DNA from: Ephemeroptericola cinctiostellae
GTDB lineage: Bacteria; Pseudomonadota; Gammaproteobacteria; Burkholderiales; Burkholderiaceae
Length of the DNA stretch: 64,000 bases
Direction of reading: 5' to 3'
Assembly: GCF_003339525.1 (NCBI RefSeq)
Contig: NZ_CP031124.1
Location: 1,054,001 to 1,118,000 of the forward strand
In this document: positions 1 to 9,103 of the stretch, piece by piece
Layout of the letters: each line of letters starts with the position of its first letter
Position numbering within the stretch: the first letter of the stretch is position 1
Made by a program: the position numbers and the translations under genes
The notes under the pieces: model-generated
Databases searched by the model: none
Told to the model about the DNA's origin: nothing
Seen by the model: only the letters and a program-made list of their open reading frames with translations

Positions 1-1
1 G

Positions 2-334
2 CGCACAGCTCACCCTCAGCTGTTGGTACTGGCTTTTTCTGAAGAGGAAAAAGGGCGGCTTGATTTAAATGAGTTGTGGGCGTATTTCTATTCACGGCAG
101 ATCAATGAAGTGCATGTTGAGGCGGGTGCCATTCTGAATGCGGCCTTATTTGAAGCGGGTTTGGTCGACGAGGTGTTGATGTATGTTGCGCCCCGTGTTG
201 TGGGGGCGGGTAAGCTGGTGGCCGCTTTTGATGAGGGTGTCAATTTAGATGCACTTGTTGAAGAGGGGCATTGGCATTGGTCAGCGCCTGCATTGTTGGG
301 CGGTGATTTGAGGTTGATTTTAAAGTTAAATTGA
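2..334 (+). CDS. ribD: RibD reductase domain, 3' end (partial)
   Basis: This is the last ~110 residues of a protein whose 5' part lies outside the window; the frame is open from base 2. The segment INEVHVEAGAILNAALFEAGLVDE, read in pieces as VEAGA, LNAALFEAGLVDE and then MYVAPRVVGAG, matches the C-terminal reductase domain of RibD. That enzyme is a bifunctional pyrimidine deaminase/reductase of riboflavin biosynthesis and reduces the ribosyl group using NADPH. The end, GGDLRLILKLN, is a normal RibD terminus, so the gene is complete at its 3' end. No other riboflavin gene follows. The only doubt is that the deaminase domain cannot be seen here. Confidence 0.85.
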   Translation, partial: RTAHPQLLVLAFSEEEKGRLDLNELWAYFYSRQINEVHVEAGAILNAALFEAGLVDEVLMYVAPRVVGAGKLVAAFDEGVNLDALVEEGHWHWSAPALLGGDLRLILKLN

Positions 335-520
335 GTTTTTAGATGGGTTTTCTCCTTTGAAATCAGGGCGGTTGATTTAAAAGATTCGCTGTGATTTGGG
401 CTCTTTTTTTAATATTGTCTTGGGTGTGAAATGTATTTAATTTAATAAATTATTAAAAAATCCAAGTAAAAACCACACTAAAGGGCTGGGTTTTAAGTGC
501 AAAAACGGTTACAATATGGA

Positions 521-548
521 GGTTAATGGCTTTAACCGTTGTGCGGTT
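521..548. promoter_or_regulatory. Overlapping inverted repeats upstream of ccoN
   Basis: GGTTAA (521-526) and TTAACC (532-537) form a perfect inverted repeat with a 5-base spacer. AACCG (534-538) and CGGTT (544-548) form a second one that shares bases with the first. They lie 40-70 bases upstream of the ccoN start. They do not match the FNR/Anr consensus TTGAT-N4-ATCAA usually expected at cco operons. They could be a regulator site or alternative mRNA hairpins; the sequence alone does not decide. Confidence 0.3.
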
Positions 549-590
549 AGGGTCAAGTCAAATTTGTTATTTTTTAAACTGGAGCATGGT

Positions 591-2024
591 ATGTCAGCAC
601 AAGCCACAACCTATAACTACCGAGTGGTGCGCATGTTCGCCATTATGTCGGTTGTGTGGGGAATCGTCGGGATGTTGGTGGGGGTTTTTATTGCCTCGCA
701 ATTGGCGTTTCCTGAGTTAAACTTTGGAGTGCCTTGGTTGTCCTTTGGACGCTTACGCCCTTTGCACACCAATGCTGTGATTTTTGCATTCGGTGGTTGT
801 GCTTTGATGGCAACATCATTTCACGTTGTGCAACGAACGAGCAATGTTCGTTTGTTTGGTGGTCGTTTGGCTGATTTTGTCTTTTGGGGTTACCAGCTGG
901 TTATCGTGTTGGCGGCCATTACCTTGCCCATGGGCTTCACCCAAGGCAAAGAGTACGCTGAATTGGAGTGGCCGATTGACTTATTGTTAACGGTCGTTTG
1001 GGTGGCTTACGCTGTGGTGTTTTTTGGCACGCTGGCGATTCGCAAAGTGTCTCACATTTATGTGGCGAACTGGTTCTTCGGTGGCTTCATTTTGACTGTG
1101 GCGTTGTTGCATTTGGTCAACAGCGCTGCAATTCCTGCGGGCATGTGGAAATCATACTCTGCTTACGCAGGCGCAGCTGATGCGATGGTTCAATGGTGGT
1201 ATGGTCATAATGCGGTGGGCTTCTTTTTGACGGCAGGTTTCTTGGGCATGATGTACTACTATGTGCCTAAACAAGCAGGCCGCCCCGTTTATTCATATCG
1301 CTTGTCAGTGGTTCACTTCTGGGCTTTGATTTTCACTTACATGTGGGCAGGTCCGCATCACTTGCATTACACGGCGTTGCCTGATTGGACGCAATCGTTG
1401 GGTATGGTGTTTTCTCTGATTCTCTTGGCGCCAAGCTGGGGTGGGATGATCAACGGCATGATGACCTTGTCAGGCGCTTGGGATAAGCTCCGCGACGACC
1501 CAATCTTGAAATTCCTTGTTGTGTCATTGTCATTTTACGGTATGTCGACTTTTGAAGGCCCGATGATGGCCATCAAAACAGTCAATGCGTTGTCTCACTA
1601 TACCGACTGGACTGTTGGTCACGTTCACAGTGGTGCTTTGGGTTGGGTGGGTTTCATATCGATTGGTTCTTTGTATTACCTCATTCCCCGTACATTCAAT
1701 CGTGAAACCATGTACAGCACACGTTTAATTAATTTACATTTTTGGATTGCAACCATCGGTGTGGTGTTGTACATCACGTCAATGTGGATCTCTGGTGTGA
1801 TGCAAGGCATGATGTGGCGCGCGATTAATCCTGACGGCACTTTGGTTTACACCCATATTCAAAGCATTGCAGCTTCTAAGCCGCTCTATATTATTCGTGT
1901 GTTGGGTGGTGTGATGTACCTCGGCGGTATGATCATCATGGCCTACAACGTCGTTCGTACGATCATGGCTGGTAAAGCCGTTGATGCGCCAATTCCTGAA
2001 CTGAGCTACGACGCACACCACTAA
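591..2024 (+). CDS. ccoN: cbb3-type cytochrome c oxidase subunit I (CcoN)
   Basis: CcoN is the catalytic heme-copper subunit of the high-affinity cbb3 oxidase, which reduces O2 at the inner membrane under low oxygen. The protein is ~477 residues with about 12 membrane segments. Expected ligands are visible: the His of [10 protein letters not shown] for low-spin heme b, [10 protein letters not shown] and GPHHLHYT for Cu[11 protein letters not shown] for the hemes, and the Tyr of YGMSTFEGP that cross-links to a CuB His. The frame is open upstream, but the ATG at 591 is preferred because [16 protein letters not shown] is a normal CcoN start with GGAG a few bases upstream. It is the first gene of ccoNOQP. 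Confidence 0.95.
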   Translation: MSAQATTYNYRVVRMFAIMSVVWGIVGMLVGVFIASQLAFPELNFGVPWLSFGRLRPLHTNAVIFAFGGCALMATSFHVVQRTSNVRLFGGRLADFVFWGYQLVIVLAAITLPMGFTQGKEYAELEWPIDLLLTVVWVAYAVVFFGTLAIRKVSHIYVANWFFGGFILTVALLHLVNSAAIPAGMWKSYSAYAGAADAMVQWWYGHNAVGFFLTAGFLGMMYYYVPKQAGRPVYSYRLSVVHFWALIFTYMWAGPHHLHYTALPDWTQSLGMVFSLILLAPSWGGMINGMMTLSGAWDKLRDDPILKFLVVSLSFYGMSTFEGPMMAIKTVNALSHYTDWTVGHVHSGALGWVGFISIGSLYYLIPRTFNRETMYSTRLINLHFWIATIGVVLYITSMWISGVMQGMMWRAINPDGTLVYTHIQSIAASKPLYIIRVLGGVMYLGGMIIMAYNVVRTIMAGKAVDAPIPELSYDAHH

Positions 2025-2050
2025 TTAGACATTGTTTGGAGAAATGCACC

Positions 2051-2665
2051 ATGAGTTTTTTATCACAAGATAAGGTTGAGCGTAAAGTCGGTTGGTTGAT
2101 TGCTTTGACTTTGCTGACTGTTTCATTTGGCGGGTTGGCTGAAATCGTTCCCCTGTTTTTTTCACATTCAACAACTGAACCCATTGAAGGTGTCAAGCCT
2201 TATAACGCCTTGCGTTTGGCTGGACGTGATGTGTTCATTCGTGAGGGTTGCTACAACTGCCACTCACAAATGATTCGCCCTTTCCGCGCTGAAACATTGC
2301 GTTATGGTCATTATTCTGTTGCAGGTGAGTCTGTGTATGACCACCCGTTTCAATGGGGTTCTAAACGAACTGGGCCTGATTTGGCTCGTGTTGGCGGTCG
2401 TTATTCAGATGAATGGCACCGAGTCCATTTGAATGATCCACGCGCTGTTGTGCCTCAATCCAATATGCCATCTTATCCATGGCTGTCAAGTGGAAAGGTT
2501 GATGGGGAAACCATTCAAACCCATATGCGTGCATTGACTAAAGTGGGTGTTCCTTACACAGAACAAGAGATTGCAGATGCGCCTAAGTTGGTCGAAAACA
2601 AAACCGAACAAGATGCATTGATTGCATATTTGCAAGGTCTTGGTTTGGCACTAAAAGATAAGTAA
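2051..2665 (+). CDS. ccoO: cbb3 oxidase subunit II, mono-heme cytochrome c (CcoO)
   Basis: CcoO is the membrane-anchored mono-heme cytochrome c subunit that passes electrons to CcoN. It has ~204 residues with an N-terminal membrane anchor (about residues 14-36). The single heme-binding motif CYNCH is followed by [10 protein letters not shown], the family signature. The likely distal Met ligand is in NMPSYPWL. The start at 2051 has GGAGA upstream. The gene begins 26 bases after ccoN and ends just before ccoQ, consistent with one transcript. Confidence 0.95.
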   Translation: MSFLSQDKVERKVGWLIALTLLTVSFGGLAEIVPLFFSHSTTEPIEGVKPYNALRLAGRDVFIREGCYNCHSQMIRPFRAETLRYGHYSVAGESVYDHPFQWGSKRTGPDLARVGGRYSDEWHRVHLNDPRAVVPQSNMPSYPWLSSGKVDGETIQTHMRALTKVGVPYTEQEIADAPKLVENKTEQDALIAYLQGLGLALKDK

Positions 2666-2669
2666 AGCC

Positions 2670-2846
2670 ATGGACAGCTTAACGATCATCCGCATCATTG
2701 TGACTGTGGTCAGTTTTTTGTGCTTTTTGGCTTGGATTGCTTGGTTTCTTAATAAAGACAACAAATCCAAATACGATCAATATGCAAAAGACTTGATTGA
2801 TGACAATGACACCACGCCGAATCCAAGTGATGCGGTTGTAAAATAA
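2670..2846 (+). CDS. ccoQ: cbb3 oxidase small subunit CcoQ (FixQ)
   Basis: This 58-residue protein begins MDSLTIIRIIVTVVSFLCFL. It has one N-terminal membrane helix followed by a short charged tail containing WFLNKDNKSKYDQYAKD. This is the size and layout of CcoQ, a single-helix subunit that stabilises the cbb3 complex. Position is the strongest evidence: it starts 4 bases after the ccoO stop and precedes ccoP. CcoQ sequences diverge strongly, so the call rests on context as much as on sequence. Confidence 0.88.
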   Translation: MDSLTIIRIIVTVVSFLCFLAWIAWFLNKDNKSKYDQYAKDLIDDNDTTPNPSDAVVK

Positions 2847-2917
2847 TGATTAGTGTTGTGGCTTGGTTTGAGTGCAACCATAAATGATTGAACCACAGTT
2901 GAATTGAAGGAAATAAA

Positions 2918-4090
2918 ATGAGTGATTTTACCAGCCCATTCTGGTCTTATTGGATTACTGCGATTGCAGTGGGTGGCGTGATTTTTTGTATCGCCATTCT
3001 CGTTTCTCAAATGAGAGCAAAAACCAATAAACCTGGTGAAGAGCACCTTCAACCCCATGTTTGGGATGACACTCTGCAAGAGTACAACAACCCAATGCCG
3101 CGCTGGTGGTTGTTCATGTTCGTGGGTGCCATTATATTTGGCATTGGTTATTTTGTGGCTTACCCTGGTTTGGGTAACTACAAAGGCTCTTTTGGCTGGA
3201 CTCAGCAAGGCGAATACGAACAAGAAACGGCTAAATTAGAAGCTCAAGTGGCCCCGAAATACAATCAGTTCATGAGCACGCCGATTGAGCAGTTGGCGGA
3301 CAATAAAGAAGCAATGGAATTGGGTCAGCGTTTGTTTTTGAACAATTGTGCACAATGTCATGGTGCCGATGCAGGTGGCTCAAAAGGCTTTCCAAACTTG
3401 ACTGACAGCGATTGGTTGTATGGTGGTTGGCCAACTGCCATTGAACATTCAATTTTGAGTGGTCGTAACGGCGTGATGCCCTCTCAGGCTGATGCTTTAA
3501 AATCACCTGTGGCCATCAATGATGTGGCAAACTATGTGATGTCTTTATCAAACAGCCCACATGATGTAGTGGCCGCAGCACGCGGTAAAGAGAAGTTTAC
3601 ATTGTGTGCCAGTTGCCACATGGTCGATGCTAAAGGTGCGATTTCTGATCCAACTGGTGCTCAGCGTGGTGTGGGTGCCCCTAATTTGACAGACAAAACC
3701 TGGTTGTACGGTGGTGACATCAAGACCATTACTGAAACAGTGACCAAAGGTCGTAATAACGTCATGCCATCATGGGACTGTTTCCTTGGTGAGTCTCGCA
3801 TCCATGTTTTGGCCGCTTATATTTGGCAGCTGAATCGTGATGAAAATGGCACAGTGTTGAATCCAGTCAAAGCGCCTGACTCATTGGCAAAAGGCATCGC
3901 AGAAGACCAAGTGGCTTGGGACAAAACAGTCGCCGATGCAAAAGCTCAAGGAAAGCCAGTCTGTTCTGCCATTTCCATTCATGTGCAGAACGCAGCGAAA
4001 GCTGCTGCTGATGCACAGAAAGCCAAGGAAGCGGCGGCTGCTGCACCCGCCGCTGGGGCTGCTGGTGCGGTACCCGATGTAAAAAAATAA
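2918..4090 (+). CDS. ccoP: cbb3 oxidase subunit III, di-heme cytochrome c (CcoP)
   Basis: CcoP is the di-heme cytochrome c subunit that accepts electrons from soluble cytochromes. The 390-residue protein has two N-terminal membrane segments (around residues 9-30 and 62-85). Two cytochrome c domains follow, with CAQCH and CASCH motifs and Met ligands in the repeated NGVMPS and NNVMPS segments. The start is supported by AAGGAAA upstream. The last ~35 residues are an Ala-rich, Lys-containing tail ending in VPDVKK; this tail is not part of the conserved fold and looks disordered. An intrinsic terminator follows directly. Confidence 0.95.
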   Translation: MSDFTSPFWSYWITAIAVGGVIFCIAILVSQMRAKTNKPGEEHLQPHVWDDTLQEYNNPMPRWWLFMFVGAIIFGIGYFVAYPGLGNYKGSFGWTQQGEYEQETAKLEAQVAPKYNQFMSTPIEQLADNKEAMELGQRLFLNNCAQCHGADAGGSKGFPNLTDSDWLYGGWPTAIEHSILSGRNGVMPSQADALKSPVAINDVANYVMSLSNSPHDVVAAARGKEKFTLCASCHMVDAKGAISDPTGAQRGVGAPNLTDKTWLYGGDIKTITETVTKGRNNVMPSWDCFLGESRIHVLAAYIWQLNRDENGTVLNPVKAPDSLAKGIAEDQVAWDKTVADAKAQGKPVCSAISIHVQNAAKAAADAQKAKEAAAAAPAAGAAGAVPDVKK

Positions 4091-4094
4091 CATT

Positions 4095-4128
4095 AAAAAG
4101 CGTTCAATTTGATTGAGCGCTTTTTTTT
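4095..4128 (+). terminator. Intrinsic terminator after ccoNOQP
   Basis: AAGCGTTCAA pairs with TTGAGCGCTT (one G-T pair) and the hairpin runs into eight T's. It lies a few bases after the ccoP stop and separates ccoNOQP from ccoGH. Confidence 0.8.
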
Positions 4129-4221
4129 AACTTAAGTCAAAAAAGGTGTTGTTTTGCAGACATACTTTTTTTATTTTACAATTTGACTGGGGTTGGATTG
4201 ATTTTTGCACTGTAGTGGTTT

Positions 4222-4255
4222 ATGATTATTTAATCATTTCAGTAATTTCTGAAAT
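4222..4255. promoter_or_regulatory. Two abutting palindromes upstream of ccoG
   Basis: ATGATT-ATTT-AATCAT (4222-4237) overlaps ATTTCAG-TAATTT-CTGAAAT (4236-4255). Both are perfect. They lie 65-100 bases upstream of the ccoG start in an AT-rich intergenic stretch that probably contains the ccoGH promoter. The first resembles an FNR-type site but has six rather than four bases between the TGAT and ATCA half-sites. Function is inferred from position only. Confidence 0.35.
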
Positions 4256-4320
4256 ATAAAAATTTAACGGCTGATGTGTTTCAGCTATTTATTATATTAA
4301 GTAAAAAAAGAGAGAGCACC

Positions 4321-5805
4321 ATGCGTCAAATCTTTTACGCAAAAGTTGAAGAGGCTGCTGCAGCATCCAGCAGTGTGGATAAAGATCGTCGAGAAAAGAA
4401 AGATAAACAGCCACAAGGCTTGTTCGCCGCCAGAAAAAAATTGTATGTTCGTGATGTTAAAGGTTTTTTTGATAATTGGCGTTGGATTTTTGTGTGGTTG
4501 ACTCAAATTGTGTTTTACGGTTTGCCTTGGTTGCAGTGGAATGGGCGACAAGCACTTTTGTTTGACTTAAATGAGCACAAATTTTATATTTTTGGTTTGA
4601 TTTTTTGGCCATCCGATGTGGTTTATATGACCATATTGTTGATCATCTGTGCTGTAGCCTTGTTTCTATTTACAGCAGTGGCGGGTCGCTTGTGGTGCGG
4701 TTATGCTTGTCCGCAGACCGTTTACACCGAGATTTTCATGTGGGTGGAAAGCAAAATAGAAGGCAATCGTGTCGCTCGCATGCGTTTGGATAAAGCACCG
4801 TTGTCAGCGAATAAAATAATGCGCAAAGGATTCAAGCATTTTATTTGGGCGGTTATTAGCTTGTGGTCTGGTTATACTTTGGTGGCGTATTTCACCCCGA
4901 TGCGTGAGCTTTTTCTTGAGACGGTTAATTTCACACTGTCTGTTTCTGAAGTGTTTTGGATCTTTTTTTATGGTTTCATGATGTATTTGTTTGCGGGTTG
5001 GATGCGCGAACAGGTGTGCAAGTACATGTGTCCATACGCCCGTTTTCAAAGTGTCATGTTTGACGCAGACACTTTGATTGTGACGTACGATGTGAAGCGT
5101 GGTGAGTCACGGGGTCCGCGTAAAAAAGGGGTCGATCCGCGTGAACAAGGTAAAGGTGATTGCATTGACTGCGGTGTGTGCGTTGATGTGTGTCCAACGG
5201 GCATTGACATTCGCGATGGCTTACAATATGAGTGCATTGGTTGTGGTGCATGTGCGGATGGTTGCGACGACATCATGGTGAAAATGGGTTATCCCAAAGG
5301 TTTGATTCGCTATGATACGGAAAATGGTGTGCAGCAGAATTCAAGTAAAATGGACATCATGCGTCGAATTTTACGAGGTCGAGTTTTGCTTTATACGGTG
5401 GTTTTGCTGGCTCTCGTGATTGGTTTGGCTTACAGTTTGGGGCAGCGCAGTGTGTTAAAAATGCGCGTTGAACGAGATGCGCGCACTGTGGCGCGGGTTG
5501 TCGAAAGTGGCATGGTGGAGAATGTTTATCGAATTCAATTGTCAAATGCAGATGAAAAAAATCATACCATTTCAGTCAGCGTACATGGATTGAATGGTAT
5601 TTCAATCAAAGGCGTTGACAAGGTTGAGCTGCCCGCATTGAGCACCCAAACCTTGGCTTTGAAAGTGCAGGTTGACCAGACCAAAGCACGCACAGCAGGT
5701 GGCACATCGGGTACGAATCCGATTGAAATTCGTCTTTCTCCAATTGACTTTAAAGATGATGTGCTGAGTGAAAAAACCATATTTATGTTACCTAAACAAG
5801 ATTGA
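4321..5805 (+). CDS. ccoG: Cytochrome oxidase accessory iron-sulfur protein CcoG (FixG/RdxA)
   Basis: CcoG is a membrane ferredoxin-like protein needed for cbb3 maturation; in characterised homologues it helps reduce and deliver copper. The 494-residue protein has a cytoplasmic N-terminus, several membrane helices, and the Cys motifs CGYACPQTVYTE and CKYMCPYARFQS. Next comes a 2x[4Fe-4S] segment, CIDCGVCVDVCPTG and CIGCGACADGC, then a periplasmic immunoglobulin-like C-terminal domain. The ATG at 4321 is chosen because it follows an AGAGAGAG purine run and starts MRQIFYAKVEE. The longer open frame begins at a GTG at 4276 without a good ribosome site. ccoH follows within 6 bases. Confidence 0.94.
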   Translation: MRQIFYAKVEEAAAASSSVDKDRREKKDKQPQGLFAARKKLYVRDVKGFFDNWRWIFVWLTQIVFYGLPWLQWNGRQALLFDLNEHKFYIFGLIFWPSDVVYMTILLIICAVALFLFTAVAGRLWCGYACPQTVYTEIFMWVESKIEGNRVARMRLDKAPLSANKIMRKGFKHFIWAVISLWSGYTLVAYFTPMRELFLETVNFTLSVSEVFWIFFYGFMMYLFAGWMREQVCKYMCPYARFQSVMFDADTLIVTYDVKRGESRGPRKKGVDPREQGKGDCIDCGVCVDVCPTGIDIRDGLQYECIGCGACADGCDDIMVKMGYPKGLIRYDTENGVQQNSSKMDIMRRILRGRVLLYTVVLLALVIGLAYSLGQRSVLKMRVERDARTVARVVESGMVENVYRIQLSNADEKNHTISVSVHGLNGISIKGVDKVELPALSTQTLALKVQVDQTKARTAGGTSGTNPIEIRLSPIDFKDDVLSEKTIFMLPKQD

Positions 5806-5810
5806 GTTAA

Positions 5811-6320
5811 ATGAGTTCTTCAGATTTGAAATTGGCGATTGAGCCGTGGTATAAGCATCGCATTGTTTGGCTGATGTTGGGTTTACCTTTGGTGGTAGTT
5901 GTGGCATCGTTTATCACGCTGTATTTGGCGATTAAAACAGATGATGGTGTGGTTGACGATGATTATTACAAACAAGGTTTGGCGATCAACCAAGATTTGG
6001 CAAGGGATGATAAAGCGAAAGCCCTCGGATTGTCTGCGCAATTGCAGTTTTCTGGTACAACTGCGAACCTGAAGTTGTCTGCATTGACCCCAGCATCTTT
6101 AGTGGGTGTGCCAATTCAATTGTTGGTTCAGAACGTGGGGGTTAAAACAAAAGATCAGGTTGTTGCACTGGTGCCGACTGGCAATGGTATGTGGCGTGGT
6201 CAATTGCAGCAACCCTTGATGGCTGGGCATTGGCAAATTCATTTGGAAGCACAAGACTGGCGCTTGCTTCAAACAGTCAAAGGCGATGTCACTGTGCCAA
6301 TTGTTTTTAGTGCTAAATAA
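5811..6320 (+). CDS. ccoH: FixH/CcoH family oxidase assembly protein
   Basis: The 169-residue protein has one N-terminal membrane helix (about residues 19-43) and a periplasmic domain. The segment DDGVVDDDYYKQGLAINQDL is the FixH family hallmark. CcoH binds CcoP and stabilises the maturing cbb3 complex. The ATG at 5811 lies 6 bases after the ccoG stop, so the two are probably co-translated. There is no ccoI (copper ATPase) or ccoS gene next to it, so those functions must be encoded elsewhere if present. Confidence 0.88.
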   Translation: MSSSDLKLAIEPWYKHRIVWLMLGLPLVVVVASFITLYLAIKTDDGVVDDDYYKQGLAINQDLARDDKAKALGLSAQLQFSGTTANLKLSALTPASLVGVPIQLLVQNVGVKTKDQVVALVPTGNGMWRGQLQQPLMAGHWQIHLEAQDWRLLQTVKGDVTVPIVFSAK

Positions 6321-6323
6321 TAA

Positions 6324-6353
6324 AAAAGGCCAGCATGTGTGCTGGCTTTTTTT
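6324..6353. terminator. Bidirectional terminator between ccoH and ssb
   Basis: GCCAGCA-TGTG-TGCTGGC is flanked by an A-run on the left and seven T's on the right, so it can end both ccoGH (+) and ssb (-). Confidence 0.88.
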
Positions 6354-6382
6354 ATGGGTAACAACCATCAGAGTGGTGTTTG

Positions 6383-6841
6383 TTAGAATGGGATGTCGTC
6401 GTCTAAGTCGTCCATCGCAGCAGGTGCAGGTTTTGCGCGAGGGGCAGGAGCCGATGAGGGAGTTGAACGTGATTCGCCAGCGGCAGGCATGTCATATGGT
6501 TCACCGCCACCACCGCCCGATGCTTTGCCGCCCAGCATTTGCATGCTTTCAGCAATGATCTCAGTGGTGTAGCGTTCAACGCCGTTTTTGTCAGTCCATT
6601 TTTGAGTGCGTAAGCGACCTTCGACGTAGACTGAAGAGCCTTTTTTCAAATATTCACCCGCCACTTCGGCTTGGCGACCAAAGAACACTACGCGATGCCA
6701 TTCGGTTTCAGGTTCGCGATCTTTGGCTTTGTAAGTGGTGGCGATGCTGACTGTGGCAATCGCCATATTACTGGGGGTATAACGAATTTCTGGGTCGCGG
6801 CCGAGGTTGCCGAGGACGGTGACTTTATTGACGGATGCCAT
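6383..6841 (-). CDS. ssb: Single-stranded DNA-binding protein
   Basis: SSB coats single-stranded DNA during replication, repair and recombination. The 152-residue protein has an N-terminal OB fold (residues 1-110: [20 protein letters not shown], then [17 protein letters not shown] and [11 protein letters not shown]). A Gly/Pro/Ala-rich linker follows, and the acidic tip ends DDLDDDIPF, which recruits partner proteins. The start matches the family exactly. It is monocistronic and converges on ccoH across a shared terminator. Confidence 0.97.
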   Translation of the reverse strand: MASVNKVTVLGNLGRDPEIRYTPSNMAIATVSIATTYKAKDREPETEWHRVVFFGRQAEVAGEYLKKGSSVYVEGRLRTQKWTDKNGVERYTTEIIAESMQMLGGKASGGGGGEPYDMPAAGESRSTPSSAPAPRAKPAPAAMDDLDDDIPF

Positions 6842-6977
6842 TTGAGTTCCTTGAAAATAAAAAATGAATATGGGGCAAACTTGATGTGGGCGTTGTAATT
6901 CAACCGATGTTCACCATCATGAAATGTTTTTGACAGGTGTAAGCGGTGTTTTAAAACGTTTCACATTGTACCGTTTT

Positions 6978-7616
6978 TTATGGGGCGAGTCGGACGATTT
7001 GCCAGTTCCCATCTTCGGCGAGTTGATAAGCAATGCGGTCATGCAAGCGTGATGCGCGGCCTTGCCAAAATTCAAAGTAAGTTGGTTTTAAGATGTAGCC
7101 CCCCCAGTGTGGTGGCCGTGGCGGTTGATTGCTGAATTCAGATGTGTAACGTTGCATTTCAGCTTCAATCACTGAGCGATCAGCAATCACTTGGCTTTGG
7201 GGCGAGCTCCAAGCTCCCAGTTTGCTGTTAATGGGGCGGCTGTGATAGTAAGCATCAGATTCTGCGTCATTCACCCGACTGACAATGCCTTCAACGCGCA
7301 CCTGTCGTTCAAGTTGTTGCCAAAAAAACAACAATGAGGCTTTGGGTTGCTCTCGCAAGTCATGGCCTTTGCGGCTGTCGTAGTTTGTGAACCAAACAAA
7401 ACCATCTTGGCGGGCTTCTTTGATCAAAACAATGCGTGCTGATGGTTGATTGTTGGCATCTACGGTGGCCAACGTCATGGCATTGGGTTCAGGCACTTGA
7501 GCGTCTTGTGCTTGTTTGAACCAATTTGCAAATTGAACGAGTGGGTTGGGGTTGACATCAGATTCTGACAGTTCTGCGTTTAAATAATCTTGACGAAGTG
7601 TGGTTAAATCAAGCAT
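6978..7616 (-). CDS. pdxH: Pyridoxamine 5'-phosphate oxidase
   Basis: PdxH is an FMN enzyme that oxidises pyridoxine or pyridoxamine 5'-phosphate to pyridoxal 5'-phosphate, the last step of vitamin B6 supply. The 212-residue protein is the usual size. Diagnostic segments are NAMTLATVDANNQPSARIVL, VWFTNYDSRKGHDL, the SKLGAWSSPQSQVI region, and a C-terminus FEFWQGRASRLHDR followed by IVRLAP. The ATG at 7616 is preferred over an in-frame extension to 7667 because MLDLTTLRQDY is the normal start and AAGG lies upstream. Confidence 0.95.
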   Translation of the reverse strand: MLDLTTLRQDYLNAELSESDVNPNPLVQFANWFKQAQDAQVPEPNAMTLATVDANNQPSARIVLIKEARQDGFVWFTNYDSRKGHDLREQPKASLLFFWQQLERQVRVEGIVSRVNDAESDAYYHSRPINSKLGAWSSPQSQVIADRSVIEAEMQRYTSEFSNQPPRPPHWGGYILKPTYFEFWQGRASRLHDRIAYQLAEDGNWQIVRLAP

Positions 7617-7799
7617 GATGACTTTTTTGCCTTTCTTGCAGTGAAGCAAGTGAAATTTACAAATCACCCGATGTTTTGAGCTGATTTGTTTATGGGGTGT
7701 TTCAATGTGTTGCGCGGCTTTTCTCGCTCAAAAATTTTAATGTGAAACATCACAAAAGCATGGAATTGCTTGTGTGAAGTGTTTTAAACATCGGATGGA

Positions 7800-8915
7800 A
7801 TGGGTCATCATACCATGTCAGAATTTGAAAAAAGTACTGAAGAAATCACTTTCACGGTTGAAAATCATGTGGGTGTTGTGACGCTGCATCGCCCGACAGC
7901 ATTGAATGCGTTGTCTTTTCAAATGATTTGTGCCATGCGTCGGCAATTGCTGGCTTGGCAGACCGATGATCGCATCGCTTGGGTTTTGGTGCGCAGCGAT
8001 TCGCCGCGTGCCTTTTGTGCAGGTGGTGATGTGCGTGCATTGTATGAAATGGCCGATGATTTACTCGCCTGTGAAACGTACTTTATCGAAGAGTATCGCC
8101 TCAATCACCTTACACACTTTTATACCAAGCCGTACGTTGCCTTGATGGATGGCATCGTCATGGGGGGAGGGATGGGCATAGCGCAAGGTGCGGGTTTGCG
8201 CATTGTGTCTGAAAATTCACGCCTCGCGATGCCTGAAACAGCGATTGGCATGGTACCTGATGTGGGTGGTTCATATTTCCTTTCACGCACGCATGACGAT
8301 CCCGCCATTGGTCGTTACCTTGCATTGACAGGCACGATCATAAACGCGACAGACGCATGCCATTGGCGATTGGCAGATGCCATGGTGGCGCAGTCTGTTT
8401 GGCCGCATTTGACTCAGGCATTGATTGATTGTGTTGACCCGACATGGGCGGGCTTACGTGCCGTAACTGAATCATTTGCTCGTGGTGATCTGTACCCTGC
8501 TTTTGAGCCCATGAGTGCGTTTGAATCTTTGATTTTAGAAGTATTTGATGAACAATACGATCTCGCTGAAATCACTGCACGCTTGCGGCACCTCTCGACA
8601 GAGGAAAGTACAAATGGCCGTTGGGCAGCCAATGCCTTGGCTCAGGTCAGTTACAACAGCCCGATTGCCATGCGTTTGGCATTACACAATCAACACTTGG
8701 GTCGTGCGATGTCTCTGGCAGACTGTTTGCGTTTGGAATTCAACTGCATCTCCAATCTCTTGCGTCTGGGCGAGGCCCCTGAAGGCATTCGCGCCAAAAT
8801 TGTGGACAAAGATGGTGGGCCAAACTGGCATGTGACTGATGTGGAGCAGACTTTTGAACAACTTAAAACAGCCCCTTACCCTGTTAACCAGCATCCATTG
8901 TTTGAATTGAATTGA
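7800..8915 (+). CDS. Enoyl-CoA hydratase/isomerase family, 3-hydroxyisobutyryl-CoA hydrolase type
   Basis: This is a crotonase-fold protein of the HIBCH subgroup, which hydrolyses 3-hydroxyisobutyryl-CoA in valine breakdown. At 371 residues it is longer than a plain enoyl-CoA hydratase. Key segments are FCAGGDVRALYEM, DGIVMGGGMGIAQGAG (oxyanion hole), and RLAMPETAIGMVPDVGGSYF with the Glu and Asp expected in HIBCH. The start may be the ATG at 7800 or the one at 7815 (MSEFEKSTEE); both have G-rich sequence upstream. No other branched-chain degradation gene adjoins it, so the exact substrate is inferred from family only. Confidence 0.82.
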   Translation: MGHHTMSEFEKSTEEITFTVENHVGVVTLHRPTALNALSFQMICAMRRQLLAWQTDDRIAWVLVRSDSPRAFCAGGDVRALYEMADDLLACETYFIEEYRLNHLTHFYTKPYVALMDGIVMGGGMGIAQGAGLRIVSENSRLAMPETAIGMVPDVGGSYFLSRTHDDPAIGRYLALTGTIINATDACHWRLADAMVAQSVWPHLTQALIDCVDPTWAGLRAVTESFARGDLYPAFEPMSAFESLILEVFDEQYDLAEITARLRHLSTEESTNGRWAANALAQVSYNSPIAMRLALHNQHLGRAMSLADCLRLEFNCISNLLRLGEAPEGIRAKIVDKDGGPNWHVTDVEQTFEQLKTAPYPVNQHPLFELN

Positions 8916-8954
8916 GGCGAACTCACCGTGCCAGAGACTTGTTGGCTTTGCACT

Positions 8955-8983
8955 TTGTGTTTACCCGCCCGTGGTGGTATAAT
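8955..8983 (+). promoter_or_regulatory. Predicted sigma-70 promoter of the thrS operon
   Basis: TTGTGT (8955-8960) and a perfect TATAAT (8978-8983) are separated by 17 bases. The promoter lies just after the hydrolase gene and ~50 bases before the leader peptide described next. Confidence 0.7.
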
Positions 8984-9034
8984 ATCGCCTTAACATCAAA
9001 TCGCAGTTGCGCTGCTGTTTGGATACACTCTTTT

Positions 9035-9103
9035 ATGATTGGCAAGACGATGGCTTTTGTTTCATTTGACACCACAACCACCACGCACAAGCTTGCGCGG
9101 TGA
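9035..9103 (+). CDS. Threonine-rich leader peptide of thrS
   Basis: This is a 22-codon ORF starting ATG at 9035 and ending TGA at 9101-9103. It encodes MIGKTMAFVSFDTTTTTHKL followed by AR. Five consecutive Thr codons (ACC ACA ACC ACC ACG) occupy 9071-9085. GGA at about 9021 is a weak ribosome site; a second in-frame ATG at 9050 is an alternative start. It lies between a strong promoter and an attenuator-like pair of hairpins upstream of threonyl-tRNA synthetase. The likely role is to make the ribosome stall when charged tRNA-Thr is scarce. No function of the peptide itself is implied. Confidence 0.72.
   Translation: MIGKTMAFVSFDTTTTTHKLAR

Noticed and set aside
335..590. FNR/Anr box upstream of ccoN
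   Set aside because: TTGAT at about 373 is followed by AAGAT rather than ATCAA at the right distance, so the match is too poor.
8912..9034. Longer reading frame upstream of the Thr leader peptide
   Set aside because: It would begin before the promoter TATAAT, so it cannot be part of the leader transcript; only the segment from 9035 is credible.
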